The position numbers and the translations under genes were made by a program. Under the pieces are notes generated by a model. The model saw nothing but the letters and a program-made list of their open reading frames with translations. It did no database searches and was not told the DNA's origin. Shown here one piece after another: positions 1-7,764 of a DNA stretch of 64,000 nt. Position 1 is the first letter of the stretch, and every line of letters starts with the position of its first letter. The DNA is from Chitinophaga eiseniae (GTDB lineage Bacteria; Bacteroidota; Bacteroidia; Chitinophagales; Chitinophagaceae). Location of the stretch: contig NZ_JABAHZ010000005.1 of assembly GCF_012641265.1 (NCBI RefSeq), positions 124,001 to 188,000 of the forward strand, read 5' to 3'.

Positions 1-783
1 AACAGCTACTACCGGGTTAATGTAAGCATATACTGATACCTGTGCCGGTGGAAGATTGTTTAGCGCAAACACGTAGGCGGAATAAGAGAATACCGATCCT
101 ACCAGTACCAGGTACAACAGGCTTTCCCAGAGTTCTGTGGTAAAGGCACTCGGTTCCAGGTGCTGCCCCAGGAACAACCGGGCTACCACCAACATCACTA
201 CACCACTGAATACCATCTGGAATCCTGCCCCATAAAGATAATTGACGCCCAATGCCCAGCGTGCCGTAAGCACCGATCCCAGCGCCCAGAAGATGCAGGA
301 ACAAAATGCGATCAAAATACCAAACTGGAAATCAGGGTTCATTAAATTTGACAGATAATTATAAAAGATGCCCGCCACACCGCCAAACCCCAGTATCATA
401 CCGATAATCAGCTGTAAACTAAGCCGGGTGCGCTGCACCAGGAAATAGCTGGCAATGGTGATCCAGAGTGGAATGGTAGCCGCTATAATGGCGCCCAGGC
501 CGCTGGGTATATATTGCATAGCCCAGGTGAGCAAACCATTGCCGCCGCAAAGCATCAGGGTGCCGATCACAAATAATTTCGACAACACCATTTTTTCGGG
601 TAGCTTATATCCACGTAACAAAAAGAATCCGGTTATCAACGCCCCTGCTACCGCCTGTCGCAATCCTGCCAGCATCACGCCGTGTATATGTCTTACACCC
701 ACCCTCGATGCCAGGTAAGTGGTGCCCCAGAAAATACTTACGATCGCCAGCGCGATATAAGCATTCGTATTCGATTTACGCAT
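1..783 (-). CDS. EamA/DMT-family exporter, C-terminus cut by window edge
   Basis: An open frame runs on the minus strand from an ATG at 783 to the window edge, giving about 261 residues of a multi-spanning membrane protein. It begins MRKSNTNAYIALAIVSIFWG and contains the FWGTTYLASRVG stretch typical of the first EamA helix, an internal second EamA repeat, and the late segment PPAQVSVYAYINPVVAV that marks the end of the family. Family members are about 300 residues with ten helices, so only some 40 residues are missing. EamA proteins export metabolites and amino acids. The start overlaps the stop of the upstream decarboxylase by eight bases (ATGCGTAA), so the two are translationally coupled. 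I infer that it exports the decarboxylase product or a related compound; the substrate is not visible in sequence. Confidence 0.9.
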   Translation of the reverse strand, partial: MRKSNTNAYIALAIVSIFWGTTYLASRVGVRHIHGVMLAGLRQAVAGALITGFFLLRGYKLPEKMVLSKLFVIGTLMLCGGNGLLTWAMQYIPSGLGAIIAATIPLWITIASYFLVQRTRLSLQLIIGMILGFGGVAGIFYNYLSNLMNPDFQFGILIAFCSCIFWALGSVLTARWALGVNYLYGAGFQMVFSGVVMLVVARLFLGQHLEPSAFTTELWESLLYLVLVGSVFSYSAYVFALNNLPPAQVSVYAYINPVVAV

Positions 784-2194
784 AACTGTATTTATTCACA
801 ACTTGTTCTGCTAAAATTTTCATGGTATCATATACCAGCTGCACATCTTTCCCGGTTGTTCTCCAGTTCACCAATGCCGCCCGGATGGCTTGCCGCCCCT
901 GGTATACCGTGGCCGTCATGCAAGCTACCCCCGATCCGTTAAGCGCAGTGAGGAACTCACTCACCGCCCTGGCTTCATCTGGCGGCGCTACATTCAGGGT
1001 GAAGCAAACTACGCAAAGCCGTACAGGCGACAACAACACAAACCGGGGATCTGTTTCCAGTAAATGTCCCAGCTGACCAGCAAGGTTGATATTATTTTCC
1101 ACCAGCTGCCGGTAACCATTTTTTCCGTAGGCCATCAGGGAAAACCAGGCAGGCAAAGCGCGTACGCGACGCGAGTTTTCGGGTACATAGTTGATGAAGT
1201 TAAATTGCGCGGCCGGATCACCCAGGTAGGCCGCACCGGCATTCTGGAATACGACCGACTGCAACTGCGGATGCCGGCAAAAAATCATGGCAGCATCGTA
1301 GGGAACATTCAACCATTTATGCGCATCAATAGTAATGCTGTCGGCCTGCTCCCAGCCTGCCAGCAGGTGTTTCCACTGATCGCTACAGGCGGCAAATCCG
1401 CCGAAAGCAGCATCTACATGCAACCAGAACGGGTAACGTTCCCTCAGTTTTACCAACGCCGCAATGTCATCAAAATCTACCGTGTTAACAGTGCCTGCAT
1501 TGGCTACACAAATAACCGGTTCGCCGGTATGCGCAGCCAGGTATTGCTCCAACGCTGCCACATCTACCTGTTCGCGGCCCGGTACTATCGGGATGTGCAC
1601 CATATTGCTCCGTCCCATGCCCAGCATCGACATGGCTTTCCCTACGCTGGAATGCGGGGTGCCGGAAATCACTTTGAGCCCCGGTAAGGCAGCTACACCA
1701 TCTTTAGCCACATCCACGCCCTGCTGCAAACCGGCCCATTGCCTGCCTACAGCCAGTCCCGTGAAATTGGACATCGTAGCTCCCGTTACAAAGCAGCCCA
1801 GGAAGGACTCCGGCAATCCCAGCAACTCTTTTAATAAGGTAATGGTTTCTGTTTCTATATAAAAAGCAGCGGAGGTTTTGTCAGATGAATTCAGGTCCAT
1901 GGCCGAAGTAAGCCAGTCGCCCATCAGCGAGGCGGGCGTTACGCCGCCGGTTACAAATCCCCAGTAACGCGGACCTGCGGGCGCAGTGAGACTATTACCA
2001 TACTGCTGCCTGAACATTTCCAGCGCAGCGGCTCCTCCCGCCCCACTATCGGGCATGGATACACGACAATTGACCGCTATCTCCTTGTCAGCCGCCAGCT
2101 TATCTATCGCGGATAAAAATTTACTGCTGAAATCTTTGGTTAACTGTAATAACTGATCTGTATGTTTCAGGTCGTCCTGCAATTTTGTATCCAT
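776..2194 (-). CDS. PLP-dependent group II decarboxylase (aromatic/diaminobutyrate type)
   Basis: This 472-residue protein has the fold-type I group II decarboxylase signature. His181 (TPHSS) would stack on the cofactor, Asp261 in HVDAAFGG would bind the pyridine nitrogen, and Lys293 in DAHKWLNVPYD would form the Schiff base. The family contains aromatic-L-amino-acid, tyrosine, histidine, glutamate and 2,4-diaminobutyrate decarboxylases, and I cannot choose among them. It is cytoplasmic and full length. The EamA exporter starts inside its last codons. Two MocR regulators, which bind PLP themselves, lie 2.6 and 4.1 kb away and share an upstream sequence motif with this gene. The inference is an amine-producing and exporting unit under MocR control. 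Confidence 0.88.
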   Translation of the reverse strand: MDTKLQDDLKHTDQLLQLTKDFSSKFLSAIDKLAADKEIAVNCRVSMPDSGAGGAAALEMFRQQYGNSLTAPAGPRYWGFVTGGVTPASLMGDWLTSAMDLNSSDKTSAAFYIETETITLLKELLGLPESFLGCFVTGATMSNFTGLAVGRQWAGLQQGVDVAKDGVAALPGLKVISGTPHSSVGKAMSMLGMGRSNMVHIPIVPGREQVDVAALEQYLAAHTGEPVICVANAGTVNTVDFDDIAALVKLRERYPFWLHVDAAFGGFAACSDQWKHLLAGWEQADSITIDAHKWLNVPYDAAMIFCRHPQLQSVVFQNAGAAYLGDPAAQFNFINYVPENSRRVRALPAWFSLMAYGKNGYRQLVENNINLAGQLGHLLETDPRFVLLSPVRLCVVCFTLNVAPPDEARAVSEFLTALNGSGVACMTATVYQGRQAIRAALVNWRTTGKDVQLVYDTMKILAEQVVNKYSYA

Positions 2195-2262
2195 GACTAG
2201 GCAATATATAAATGAGATATATCAGTGCTGATTCAGGGTCAAAATTGAGACAAATAACTATC

Positions 2263-2303
2263 TTAAAACAGATGCAGTTTTTAAAATTTTGAGCATATCA
2301 GAT
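2263..2303. promoter_or_regulatory. Candidate MocR operator upstream of the decarboxylase
   Basis: This 41-bp segment begins TTAAAACAGATGCAG, continues to ATTTTG and ends in CATATCAGAT. The same elements recur in the same order and spacing at 6278-6318 just before the second MocR gene: the distance from TTAAAACAGATG to TTTTGA is 24 bp in both copies. A shorter AAAACAGAT copy precedes the first MocR gene at 4776. The segment lies 69 bp upstream of the decarboxylase start, but its promoter-like half faces the opposite way, into the 3' end of ogt. It may be a two-sided operator or a relic of a divergent regulator promoter. Binding by MocR is an inference. Confidence 0.5.
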
Positions 2304-2788
2304 TAAAGAAGGCCGGTAAACAAATCTGTTCTTTCATGTTCGAGCAACCAACGTTTGCGCCATAGCCCGCCGGCATATCCGGTCAGTGTACCATTGCTGC
2401 CTATCACACGATGGCAGGGCACAATAATAGCTACCCTGTTTTTTCCATTGGTAGTGCCTACCGCCCGGATGCTTTTGGGATTATGAATGCGTTTGGCGAG
2501 TGTTTGATAAGAAATGGTATGCCCAAACGGGATCTCCAGCAGCTGCTGCCACACCGATTGCTGGAAGCCGGTGCCTTCCTGGAAAATAGGCAGGTCGAAT
2601 GTTTTACGCTCCCCTCCGAAATATTCATATAATTGCTGGGCACAATCCAATAGCAACGCTGGTGGCTGCGGGAAGTCCACCGCCGGTTCTTCGGTAAATG
2701 ATACCGCAGTAATGAATTCCCCTGTACCACTGATGAGCAGTGGTCCTACGGGACTGTCTATACGCAGATGATGCATTCCTTCTTCCAT
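2303..2788 (-). CDS. ogt: Methylated-DNA--protein-cysteine methyltransferase
   Basis: The protein has the methyl-acceptor motif VPCHRVIG with its cysteine near residue 125, preceded by the winged-helix stretch PFGHTISYQTLAKRI and followed by GYAGGLWRKRWLLEHE. These are diagnostic of Ogt/MGMT, which repairs O6-alkylguanine by suicidal transfer of the alkyl group. At about 161 residues it has the usual length of stand-alone Ogt. The ATG at 2788 was chosen because it follows the alkA stop by eight bases; a GTG at 2821 inside alkA and an ATG at 2776 are alternatives. It is co-transcribed with alkA, which gives a two-gene alkylation-repair operon without an Ada regulator. Confidence 0.95.
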   Translation of the reverse strand: MEEGMHHLRIDSPVGPLLISGTGEFITAVSFTEEPAVDFPQPPALLLDCAQQLYEYFGGERKTFDLPIFQEGTGFQQSVWQQLLEIPFGHTISYQTLAKRIHNPKSIRAVGTTNGKNRVAIIVPCHRVIGSNGTLTGYAGGLWRKRWLLEHERTDLFTGLL

Positions 2789-2796
2789 GAAAAAAT

Positions 2797-3705
2797 CTAT
2801 TGGGGTAGTAAAGATCTCCACAAATAAAACGTGGCATATGCTGCATGTTCCTTCCAGGGTCGGGTATATTCCTGCAATGCTGGCATGGAAGGTTTGCCCT
2901 CCAAATGTAATCTATTTTTTATCGCATTTTGCAAGCCTACATCTTCCAGCAAAACAGATTGCGGGAAACGGCGGTATTTCATAAGGGCGTAGTTGGCCGA
3001 CCAGTTGCCGATACCTTTCATCGCCACCAGGCTTTGCAACGCTTCTTCATAGCTCATCATATCCAGGCTGGCTTCACTCAAACGGCCACTGGCCATCTGT
3101 TTGGCGGTTTCCACCAGGTATAATGCCTTACTGCGGGAAAACTGCATGGGCGTTAACTGTTCCGGCTCCAGGGCTGCTACCACCACCGGATGCGGATACA
3201 GGTAATAGTCGGTATGATCTACCACGGCATGATAACCAAAATGCGTGATAAACCGCTGCCGCAATGTATAAGCAAATTCGAGGTTGATCTGTTGCCCGAT
3301 AACGGGCCAGCTGATGGCTTCAAACAAATCGGGCATGCCAATCAGCCGTAGTCCCCGGTACTCGTCTGCGAGTCCCCTCAACAACGGATCTTTCACCGTA
3401 TAGTCGTAAAACGGCTGCAGGTTGGCATCGAGGTGCCACCAATGGGTAATATATTTTATAATCGGTGCTTCAGGTACGGGTACATTCAATGGCGCCAGTA
3501 CGGTTACTTCCAGGTAGCCGGCGGAGGTGCCGGGAGCTATTTCTATGACCACCGGTTCTCCGTCCGACAATAACATGCGCCGCACCTTACCCTCCACGAT
3601 ATAATGCAGGCATTCTTTATCTGACCTTCCCAGGAAACGCAAACATTCCTGGAAGGAAAAGTTTTGCGGATCGTTGATCGGCACTTTTATCTTTTGCAAA
3701 GCCAT
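2797..3705 (-). CDS. alkA: DNA-3-methyladenine glycosylase II
   Basis: The roughly 302-residue product has the AlkA layout: an N-terminal TBP-like domain, then a helix-hairpin-helix around residue 230 (MKGIGNWSANYALM), followed by the Gly/Pro stretch and the catalytic aspartate in LLEDVGLQ near residue 255. HhH-GPD glycosylases excise alkylated purines, and AlkA-type enzymes use exactly this Asp. The ATG at 3705 is chosen over GTG at 3711 because it is the first ATG and a perfect TATTTTTG box ends three bases before it, which predicts a leaderless message. The gene is followed eight bases later by ogt. Confidence 0.93.
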   Translation of the reverse strand: MALQKIKVPINDPQNFSFQECLRFLGRSDKECLHYIVEGKVRRMLLSDGEPVVIEIAPGTSAGYLEVTVLAPLNVPVPEAPIIKYITHWWHLDANLQPFYDYTVKDPLLRGLADEYRGLRLIGMPDLFEAISWPVIGQQINLEFAYTLRQRFITHFGYHAVVDHTDYYLYPHPVVVAALEPEQLTPMQFSRSKALYLVETAKQMASGRLSEASLDMMSYEEALQSLVAMKGIGNWSANYALMKYRRFPQSVLLEDVGLQNAIKNRLHLEGKPSMPALQEYTRPWKEHAAYATFYLWRSLLPQ

Positions 3706-3708
3706 ACA

Positions 3709-3716
3709 CAAAAATA
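3709..3716 (-). promoter_or_regulatory. Bacteroidota -7 box for alkA-ogt, probably leaderless
   Basis: On the minus strand the octamer TATTTTTG matches the Bacteroidota -7 consensus TAnnTTTG. Only three bases separate it from the alkA ATG, so transcription should begin at or beside the start codon. This is a sequence match without experimental support. Confidence 0.5.
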
Positions 3717-3760
3717 CGTAAATGAGTATGGTTACATTTACGGATTCTTGCGATTTTTTT

Positions 3761-3918
3761 CACGCAGAGCTGCAAAGGAGCAAAGCAGCAAAGGAACAAA
3801 GACCGAAGCGAATTTTAAGATCACAAAGTAGGATATTGTATATTTTCCTGTCTTATGCTTTGTAAGCTTGAAATCCGCTCTAATTCTTTGCTGCTTTGCT
3901 CCTTTGCAGCTCTGCGTG
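3761..3918. repeat. Intergenic palindromic element with perfect 33-bp inverted arms
   Basis: The left arm (3761-3793, starting CACGCAGAGCTGCAAAGGAG) is the exact reverse complement of the right arm (3886-3918, ending CTTTGCAGCTCTGCGTG); 92 bases lie between them. The element sits between the alkA promoter region and the stop codon of the AhpD-like gene, whose TAG lies four bases past the right arm. A related but degenerate copy lies at 9050-9168, and the inner sequences of both copies also align (AGCGAAT, TAAG, CAAAGT). Elements built on CACGCAAAG-type arms look like a small non-autonomous, REP- or MITE-like family. No transposase is present. Confidence 0.8.
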
Positions 3919-3922
3919 AGCC

Positions 3923-4363
3923 CTATCCTACCGGCTGCGTCCTGGAAGTTACGGCCACACGGTTCCAGGCGTTGATCATTACAATCGCCAGGGTAATGTG
4001 TGCCACTTCTTCCGGGGAAAATACTTTCAATGCATTGTTATATACATCATCCGGTACGTGCGAAGTACTTACCAGGGTTACCGCTTCTGTGAGTGCCAGG
4101 GCAGCACGTTCTTTGTCGGTATAATAAGGCGCTTCATGCCAGGCGTTCAGTCCATAGATGCGTTGCTCCGTTTCTCCCATTTTACGGGCGTCTTTGGTAT
4201 GCATATTCAAACAAAAGGCACAGCCATTGATCTGGGAAGCCCGGATCTTGATCAGTTCCGACAGGGTTTTATCCAGCCCGGTGCTGTTTACAAAATTTTG
4301 TAATCCCATCAGGGCTTGCATGGAGCCTGGTGCTAATTTATAAATGTCCATTCTTGCTTCCAT
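3923..4363 (-). CDS. Carboxymuconolactone decarboxylase / AhpD-like protein
   Basis: This 146-residue all-helical protein carries the AhpD-type redox motif CAFCLNMH, i.e. CxxC followed by a histidine three residues on, within the conserved context RASQINGCAFCLNMHTKDAR. Such proteins act as alkylhydroperoxidases or thiol-dependent peroxidases in the cytoplasm; the plain lactone-decarboxylase activity of the family name usually belongs to members without the CxxC pair. The N-terminal LAPGSMQALMGLQNFV and the later NAWNRVAV are typical of the single-domain group. A SnoaL-like gene lies 20 bp upstream on the same strand, so the two are probably one transcript. The exact substrate is unknown. Confidence 0.9.
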   Translation of the reverse strand: MEARMDIYKLAPGSMQALMGLQNFVNSTGLDKTLSELIKIRASQINGCAFCLNMHTKDARKMGETEQRIYGLNAWHEAPYYTDKERAALALTEAVTLVSTSHVPDDVYNNALKVFSPEEVAHITLAIVMINAWNRVAVTSRTQPVG

Positions 4364-4383
4364 CTTGATATATTTTTAAACTG

Positions 4384-4731
4384 TTAATAGAAAAATTGTT
4401 CACGGATAATTTTACCGTCGGCTACATGGTATACGCACAATTCGTTGCGCGTTCGGCGGCCGGCGCCTTTGATAGTGACGTCTACCAGCAGCTGGATGGC
4501 GAAGTAGTCGTCGGCTACCACTGGTTCCGAAATTTCCAGCAGGTGTCTTTCTTCGATGCTGTCGAGGAACTGGCGTTCTTTGGCCATTATGGCGGGTAAC
4601 CCATCAGTAATGCGCCCGTCGGGCTCTATGTTTACTGCGGCTTCATGGAATAGCGTGGCCTGTGCTTCCGGAAATTTCCATTCCCGGCAAAGGGCCACCA
4701 GGTTATGTGCGAGTTGTTTAACCACCGTCAT
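4384..4731 (-). CDS. SnoaL/NTF2-like small protein
   Basis: About 115 residues with the cone-shaped SnoaL/NTF2 pattern: an N-terminal helix pair (LAHNLVALCREWKFPEAQ), a glycine-rich turn and C-terminal strands ending in CVYHVADGKIIREQFFY. A paralogue of the same length and ending (KIIAEQFFM) is encoded at 27696-28055. The start is taken as the second of two adjacent ATG codons (4731) because it aligns with the paralogue's MTIEQIATRL; 4734 is equally possible. These folds serve as isomerases, hydrolases or pure binding proteins, and no catalytic residue can be named here. It is divergent from the first MocR gene and shares the intergenic motif region with it. Confidence 0.75.
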   Translation of the reverse strand: MTVVKQLAHNLVALCREWKFPEAQATLFHEAAVNIEPDGRITDGLPAIMAKERQFLDSIEERHLLEISEPVVADDYFAIQLLVDVTIKGAGRRTRNELCVYHVADGKIIREQFFY

Positions 4732-4775
4732 CATTATTGATTTACAGGTACAAAATAACGGCAATAAATATCACC

Positions 4776-4823
4776 AAAACAGATACAGATTTACCAATAT
4801 TAAACCATAACAGTTTACCTTTG
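4776..4823 (+). promoter_or_regulatory. AAAACAGAT motif and -7 box of the first MocR gene
   Basis: The motif AAAACAGATACAGAT at 4776-4790 repeats the element found before the decarboxylase and before the second MocR gene. A perfect -7 box TACCTTTG follows at 4816-4823, five bases before the ATG at 4829, so the message should be nearly leaderless. The motif-to-box distance is 40 bp here against 19 bp before the second MocR gene, a difference of 21 bp or two helical turns. Confidence 0.55.
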
Positions 4824-4828
4824 GCGAG

Positions 4829-6262
4829 ATGAAAAAAAGCAACGGATTCATATATCTTAAACTGGCGGAAAATATCCAGCATATGATCAGCGAGGGCGTA
4901 TATGCGGTGGGCGATAAGCTACCGTCGGTGCGCTCTTTACACCTGGAACATGGCGTTAGTATCAGCACGGCCTTACAGGTATATACTCACCTGGAGAAAA
5001 AGGGATGGGTAACATCCCGGGAGAAGTCGGGCTATTTTGTGCGCTATGCGCGGCAAATGAGGCCACAACTGCCTCCTGTTACCAATCCTGCTCCCAGAGC
5101 CGGCAGGGTACAGATCAATGAAAAGCTGGCGGTATTCCGGAAAACGGTGCGATCTGAGAAAGCTATCTCCCTGATCGGCGCTTCGCCCGACACGTCGCTG
5201 ATGCCGGCCACCAAACTTAAGAAAGCGTTGCAGCTCGCGTCCAGGGAGCTGGATACTTCGTTTATCCCTTACGGTGATATTACCGGCTACGAACCTTTCC
5301 GGCGGCATATCGCCAGGCATTGCCTCAACTGGGGCCGGGCCTTTTCTCCCAACGAAATTATTGTTACCAATGGCGCCATAGAAGCGGCTTCCCTCTGCCT
5401 GCGGGCGGTGGCCAATGCCGGCGATACCATCGCCATTGAATCGCCCACCTTCTTTGGCTTGTTGCTGGCCATAGAAAGCCTGGGCATGAAAGCGCTGGAA
5501 ATTCCTACCGACCCCGTTACCGGCGTTAGCCTGGATGTGCTGGAAGATGCTTTCAAACAGAAAAAGGTACAGGCTTGCCTGTTCGTTAGCAATTACAGCA
5601 ACCCGCTGGGCAGCTGCATGCCTGATAACAGCAAGGAACAACTGGCTAAAATGCTGCAAAAGTACCAGGTGCCGCTGATTGAAGATGATGTATATGGCGA
5701 CCTGCACTTTGCCCCCGAGCGCCCCCGCACCATCAAATCGTACGATGAAGAAGGACTTGTGCTCTATTGCTCCTCCTTCTCCAAATCTATTGCCGCCGGA
5801 CTGCGCATCGGTTGGGTGATTGGCGGTCGCTATCATGAAAAAATAGCACAGCTCAAATTCATGAGTTCAGCCGCCACCGGCATACTCCCACAGCTGGTAC
5901 TCACCAAATTCCTGGATCAGCAACGGCTGGACCTGCACCTGAAATCGCTGCGGCAGGCCCTCAGTATGCAAACCATGCAGGTTACCAAAGCCATCCAGGA
6001 GTATTTCCCGGAAGATACCCAGCTTACCCGCCCCAACGGCGGTATCAGCCTATGGGTAGTGCTGCCACCCAAAGTAGATACCTGGCAACTGCACGACGCC
6101 GCTGTAGCACAGGGCATTACTTTTACACCCGGCGCCCTGTTTTCCAGCCAACACCGCTACCAAAACTGTATCCGGCTTACCAATGCCAACCCCTGGAATG
6201 ATGACCAGGACTGGGCTATCCGTACCATCGGTCAACTCAGCCAGCAACAGCTCAAGGGATAG
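4829..6262 (+). CDS. MocR-type regulator (GntR HTH + aminotransferase fold), copy 1
   Basis: The 477-residue protein has a GntR winged helix at about residues 8-75 (GVYAVGDKLPSVRSLHLEHGVSISTA as its core, i.e. helix-turn-helix with the KLPS-R-L pattern) and then a fold-type I aminotransferase domain. Landmarks of the latter are SNYSNPLGSCMPD, EDDVYGDLHF and SSFSKSIAAGLRIGW, whose lysine would bind PLP. MocR proteins use PLP or a PLP-amino-acid adduct as effector and often control vitamin B6, GABA or amine genes. A second copy follows 65 bp downstream. The neighbouring decarboxylase and exporter, which share its upstream motif, are the best target candidates. Confidence 0.93.
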   Translation: MKKSNGFIYLKLAENIQHMISEGVYAVGDKLPSVRSLHLEHGVSISTALQVYTHLEKKGWVTSREKSGYFVRYARQMRPQLPPVTNPAPRAGRVQINEKLAVFRKTVRSEKAISLIGASPDTSLMPATKLKKALQLASRELDTSFIPYGDITGYEPFRRHIARHCLNWGRAFSPNEIIVTNGAIEAASLCLRAVANAGDTIAIESPTFFGLLLAIESLGMKALEIPTDPVTGVSLDVLEDAFKQKKVQACLFVSNYSNPLGSCMPDNSKEQLAKMLQKYQVPLIEDDVYGDLHFAPERPRTIKSYDEEGLVLYCSSFSKSIAAGLRIGWVIGGRYHEKIAQLKFMSSAATGILPQLVLTKFLDQQRLDLHLKSLRQALSMQTMQVTKAIQEYFPEDTQLTRPNGGISLWVVLPPKVDTWQLHDAAVAQGITFTPGALFSSQHRYQNCIRLTNANPWNDDQDWAIRTIGQLSQQQLKG

Positions 6263-6277
6263 GGAAGAAAAAATAGA

Positions 6278-6318
6278 TTAAAACAGATGGCATTTCCGTA
6301 CTTTTGACCATATCAGAT
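6278..6318 (+). promoter_or_regulatory. MocR operator candidate and -7 box of the second MocR gene
   Basis: The segment starts TTAAAACAGATGG and includes a perfect TACTTTTG box at 6299-6306, then CATATCAGAT. It matches the segment at 2263-2303 in order and spacing. The box lies 21 bp before the ATG at 6328. It also overlaps a TTG that could extend the reading frame upstream, which argues that the TTG is not the start. Confidence 0.6.
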
Positions 6319-6327
6319 AGTATTGCC

Positions 6328-7758
6328 ATGATAAAAACTGCCGATCACCTGTATCTCCAGGTAGCTGATAACATTGAACAGCTGATAGAAAAAGAAGTGA
6401 TGAAAATAGGGGAAAAACTGCCCTCTGTCCGCATGCTGAGTAAGCAACAGGGTATCAGTTTATCTACTGCCTTCCAGGCGTATTATCACCTCGAAGGAAA
6501 AGGATTGATCGAGTCCCGCCCAAAATCGGGTTATTATATCCGCTTTAATTCTAAACGCATGCCTGCACTACCGGGCACCTGCGCCCCGGTAAGAAAGGCC
6601 AGCGAAGCTACGGTAAGTGATATGGTAATGGAAGTGTTCAGCCACATGCGCAATCCGCAGATCCTGAACTTTTCAGTGGCTACTCCGCCGGCAGATTTGC
6701 TGCCAGCAGCTAAAATGGCGAAAGCAGTTACGCATGCGCTGCGCAACCTGCCCAACAATGGCATTGGGTATGAAGCATTGCAGGGTAATGCCCTCCTGCG
6801 CGGACAGATAGCCCGTACCTCCCTGGCCTGGGGCGGTGCTTTTACCGCCGATGATGTAGTCACCACCAGCGGTTGCATGGATGCCCTCACCCTATGTCTC
6901 ACCGCCGTTACGCAACCCGGTGATACCATAGCCATTGAAAGCCCTGCCTATTACGGCTCTATGCAGCTGGCCGAAAGCCTGGGACTGAAAGTGCTGGAAA
7001 TCCCTACGCACCCGGTATCGGGCGTAGATCTCGACTATCTCGACAAAGCCATTCCCCGCCATAAAATCCGCGCCTGCCTGTTTGTTACCAACTACAACAA
7101 CCCGCTGGGCTCCTGCATGCCGGATAAGAATAAAAAGATGCTGGTAGACATGGTGGTAAAGTATGATATCGCCCTGATAGAAGATGATATTTACGGCGAC
7201 TTATATTTCAGCAAACAACGCCCGGTGAACTGTAAAACGTTCGACAAACACGGGCATGTACTGCTGTGCAATTCATTTTCCAAATCGTTGGCGCCGGGCT
7301 ACCGCGTAGGCTGGACCATGCCGGGGAAATATAAAGAGAAGGTATTACTGATGAAGCAAAACCACTCTATCGCCTGCGCCTCGCTGCCACAGGCTGCCGT
7401 AGGGCATTTCCTGGAAATGGGACGCTATGAATTTCACCTGCGTAATCTCCGGAAAATGTTGCATACCCAGTGCCTGCGGTATTCCCAGGCTATCAGCGAA
7501 TACTTCCCGGAAAGCACCCGTATCTCCCGTCCACAGGGCGGTTGCGTATTGTGGATAGAACTGGAAGAATCGGTAAATACTTTCGAACTATTCCAGCAGG
7601 CGCTGAAACATAAGATCAGCTTCTGCCCCGGCAGAATTTTCTCCCTGCAGAATAAATACAACAACTGTATGCGGATCAGCTTCGGCAATGCCTGGAGCAA
7701 GCAGGTAGATGATGGGCTGAAAACATTGGGAAAACTGATCCGGAAGATGAGCGTGTAA
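6328..7758 (+). CDS. MocR-type regulator (GntR HTH + aminotransferase fold), copy 2
   Basis: This 476-residue paralogue of the preceding gene has the same two domains: a GntR winged helix (KIGEKLPSVRMLSKQQGISL) and an aminotransferase fold with TNYNNPLGSCMPD, EDDIYGDLYF and the PLP lysine in NSFSKSLAPGYRVGW. The start at 6328 aligns exactly with the N-terminus of copy 1; a TTG at 6304 lies inside the -7 box and is rejected. Tandem MocR copies suggest a duplication, with the two proteins perhaps dividing autoregulation and target control. It converges on the esterase gene with a six-base gap. Confidence 0.93.
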   Translation: MIKTADHLYLQVADNIEQLIEKEVMKIGEKLPSVRMLSKQQGISLSTAFQAYYHLEGKGLIESRPKSGYYIRFNSKRMPALPGTCAPVRKASEATVSDMVMEVFSHMRNPQILNFSVATPPADLLPAAKMAKAVTHALRNLPNNGIGYEALQGNALLRGQIARTSLAWGGAFTADDVVTTSGCMDALTLCLTAVTQPGDTIAIESPAYYGSMQLAESLGLKVLEIPTHPVSGVDLDYLDKAIPRHKIRACLFVTNYNNPLGSCMPDKNKKMLVDMVVKYDIALIEDDIYGDLYFSKQRPVNCKTFDKHGHVLLCNSFSKSLAPGYRVGWTMPGKYKEKVLLMKQNHSIACASLPQAAVGHFLEMGRYEFHLRNLRKMLHTQCLRYSQAISEYFPESTRISRPQGGCVLWIELEESVNTFELFQQALKHKISFCPGRIFSLQNKYNNCMRISFGNAWSKQVDDGLKTLGKLIRKMSV

Positions 7759-7764
7759 CAACGG

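Noticed and set aside
2787..2984. Small plus-strand frame over alkA/ogt junction
   Set aside because: Antisense to two well-supported genes, with no coding pattern.
4973..5836. Minus-strand frame of 287 residues in the first MocR gene
   Set aside because: A long shadow frame with Arg/Gly-rich, low-information protein and no start signal.
6304..6327. Upstream TTG start of the second MocR gene
   Set aside because: It overlaps the perfect TACTTTTG promoter box, and the ATG at 6328 aligns with the N-terminus of the first copy.
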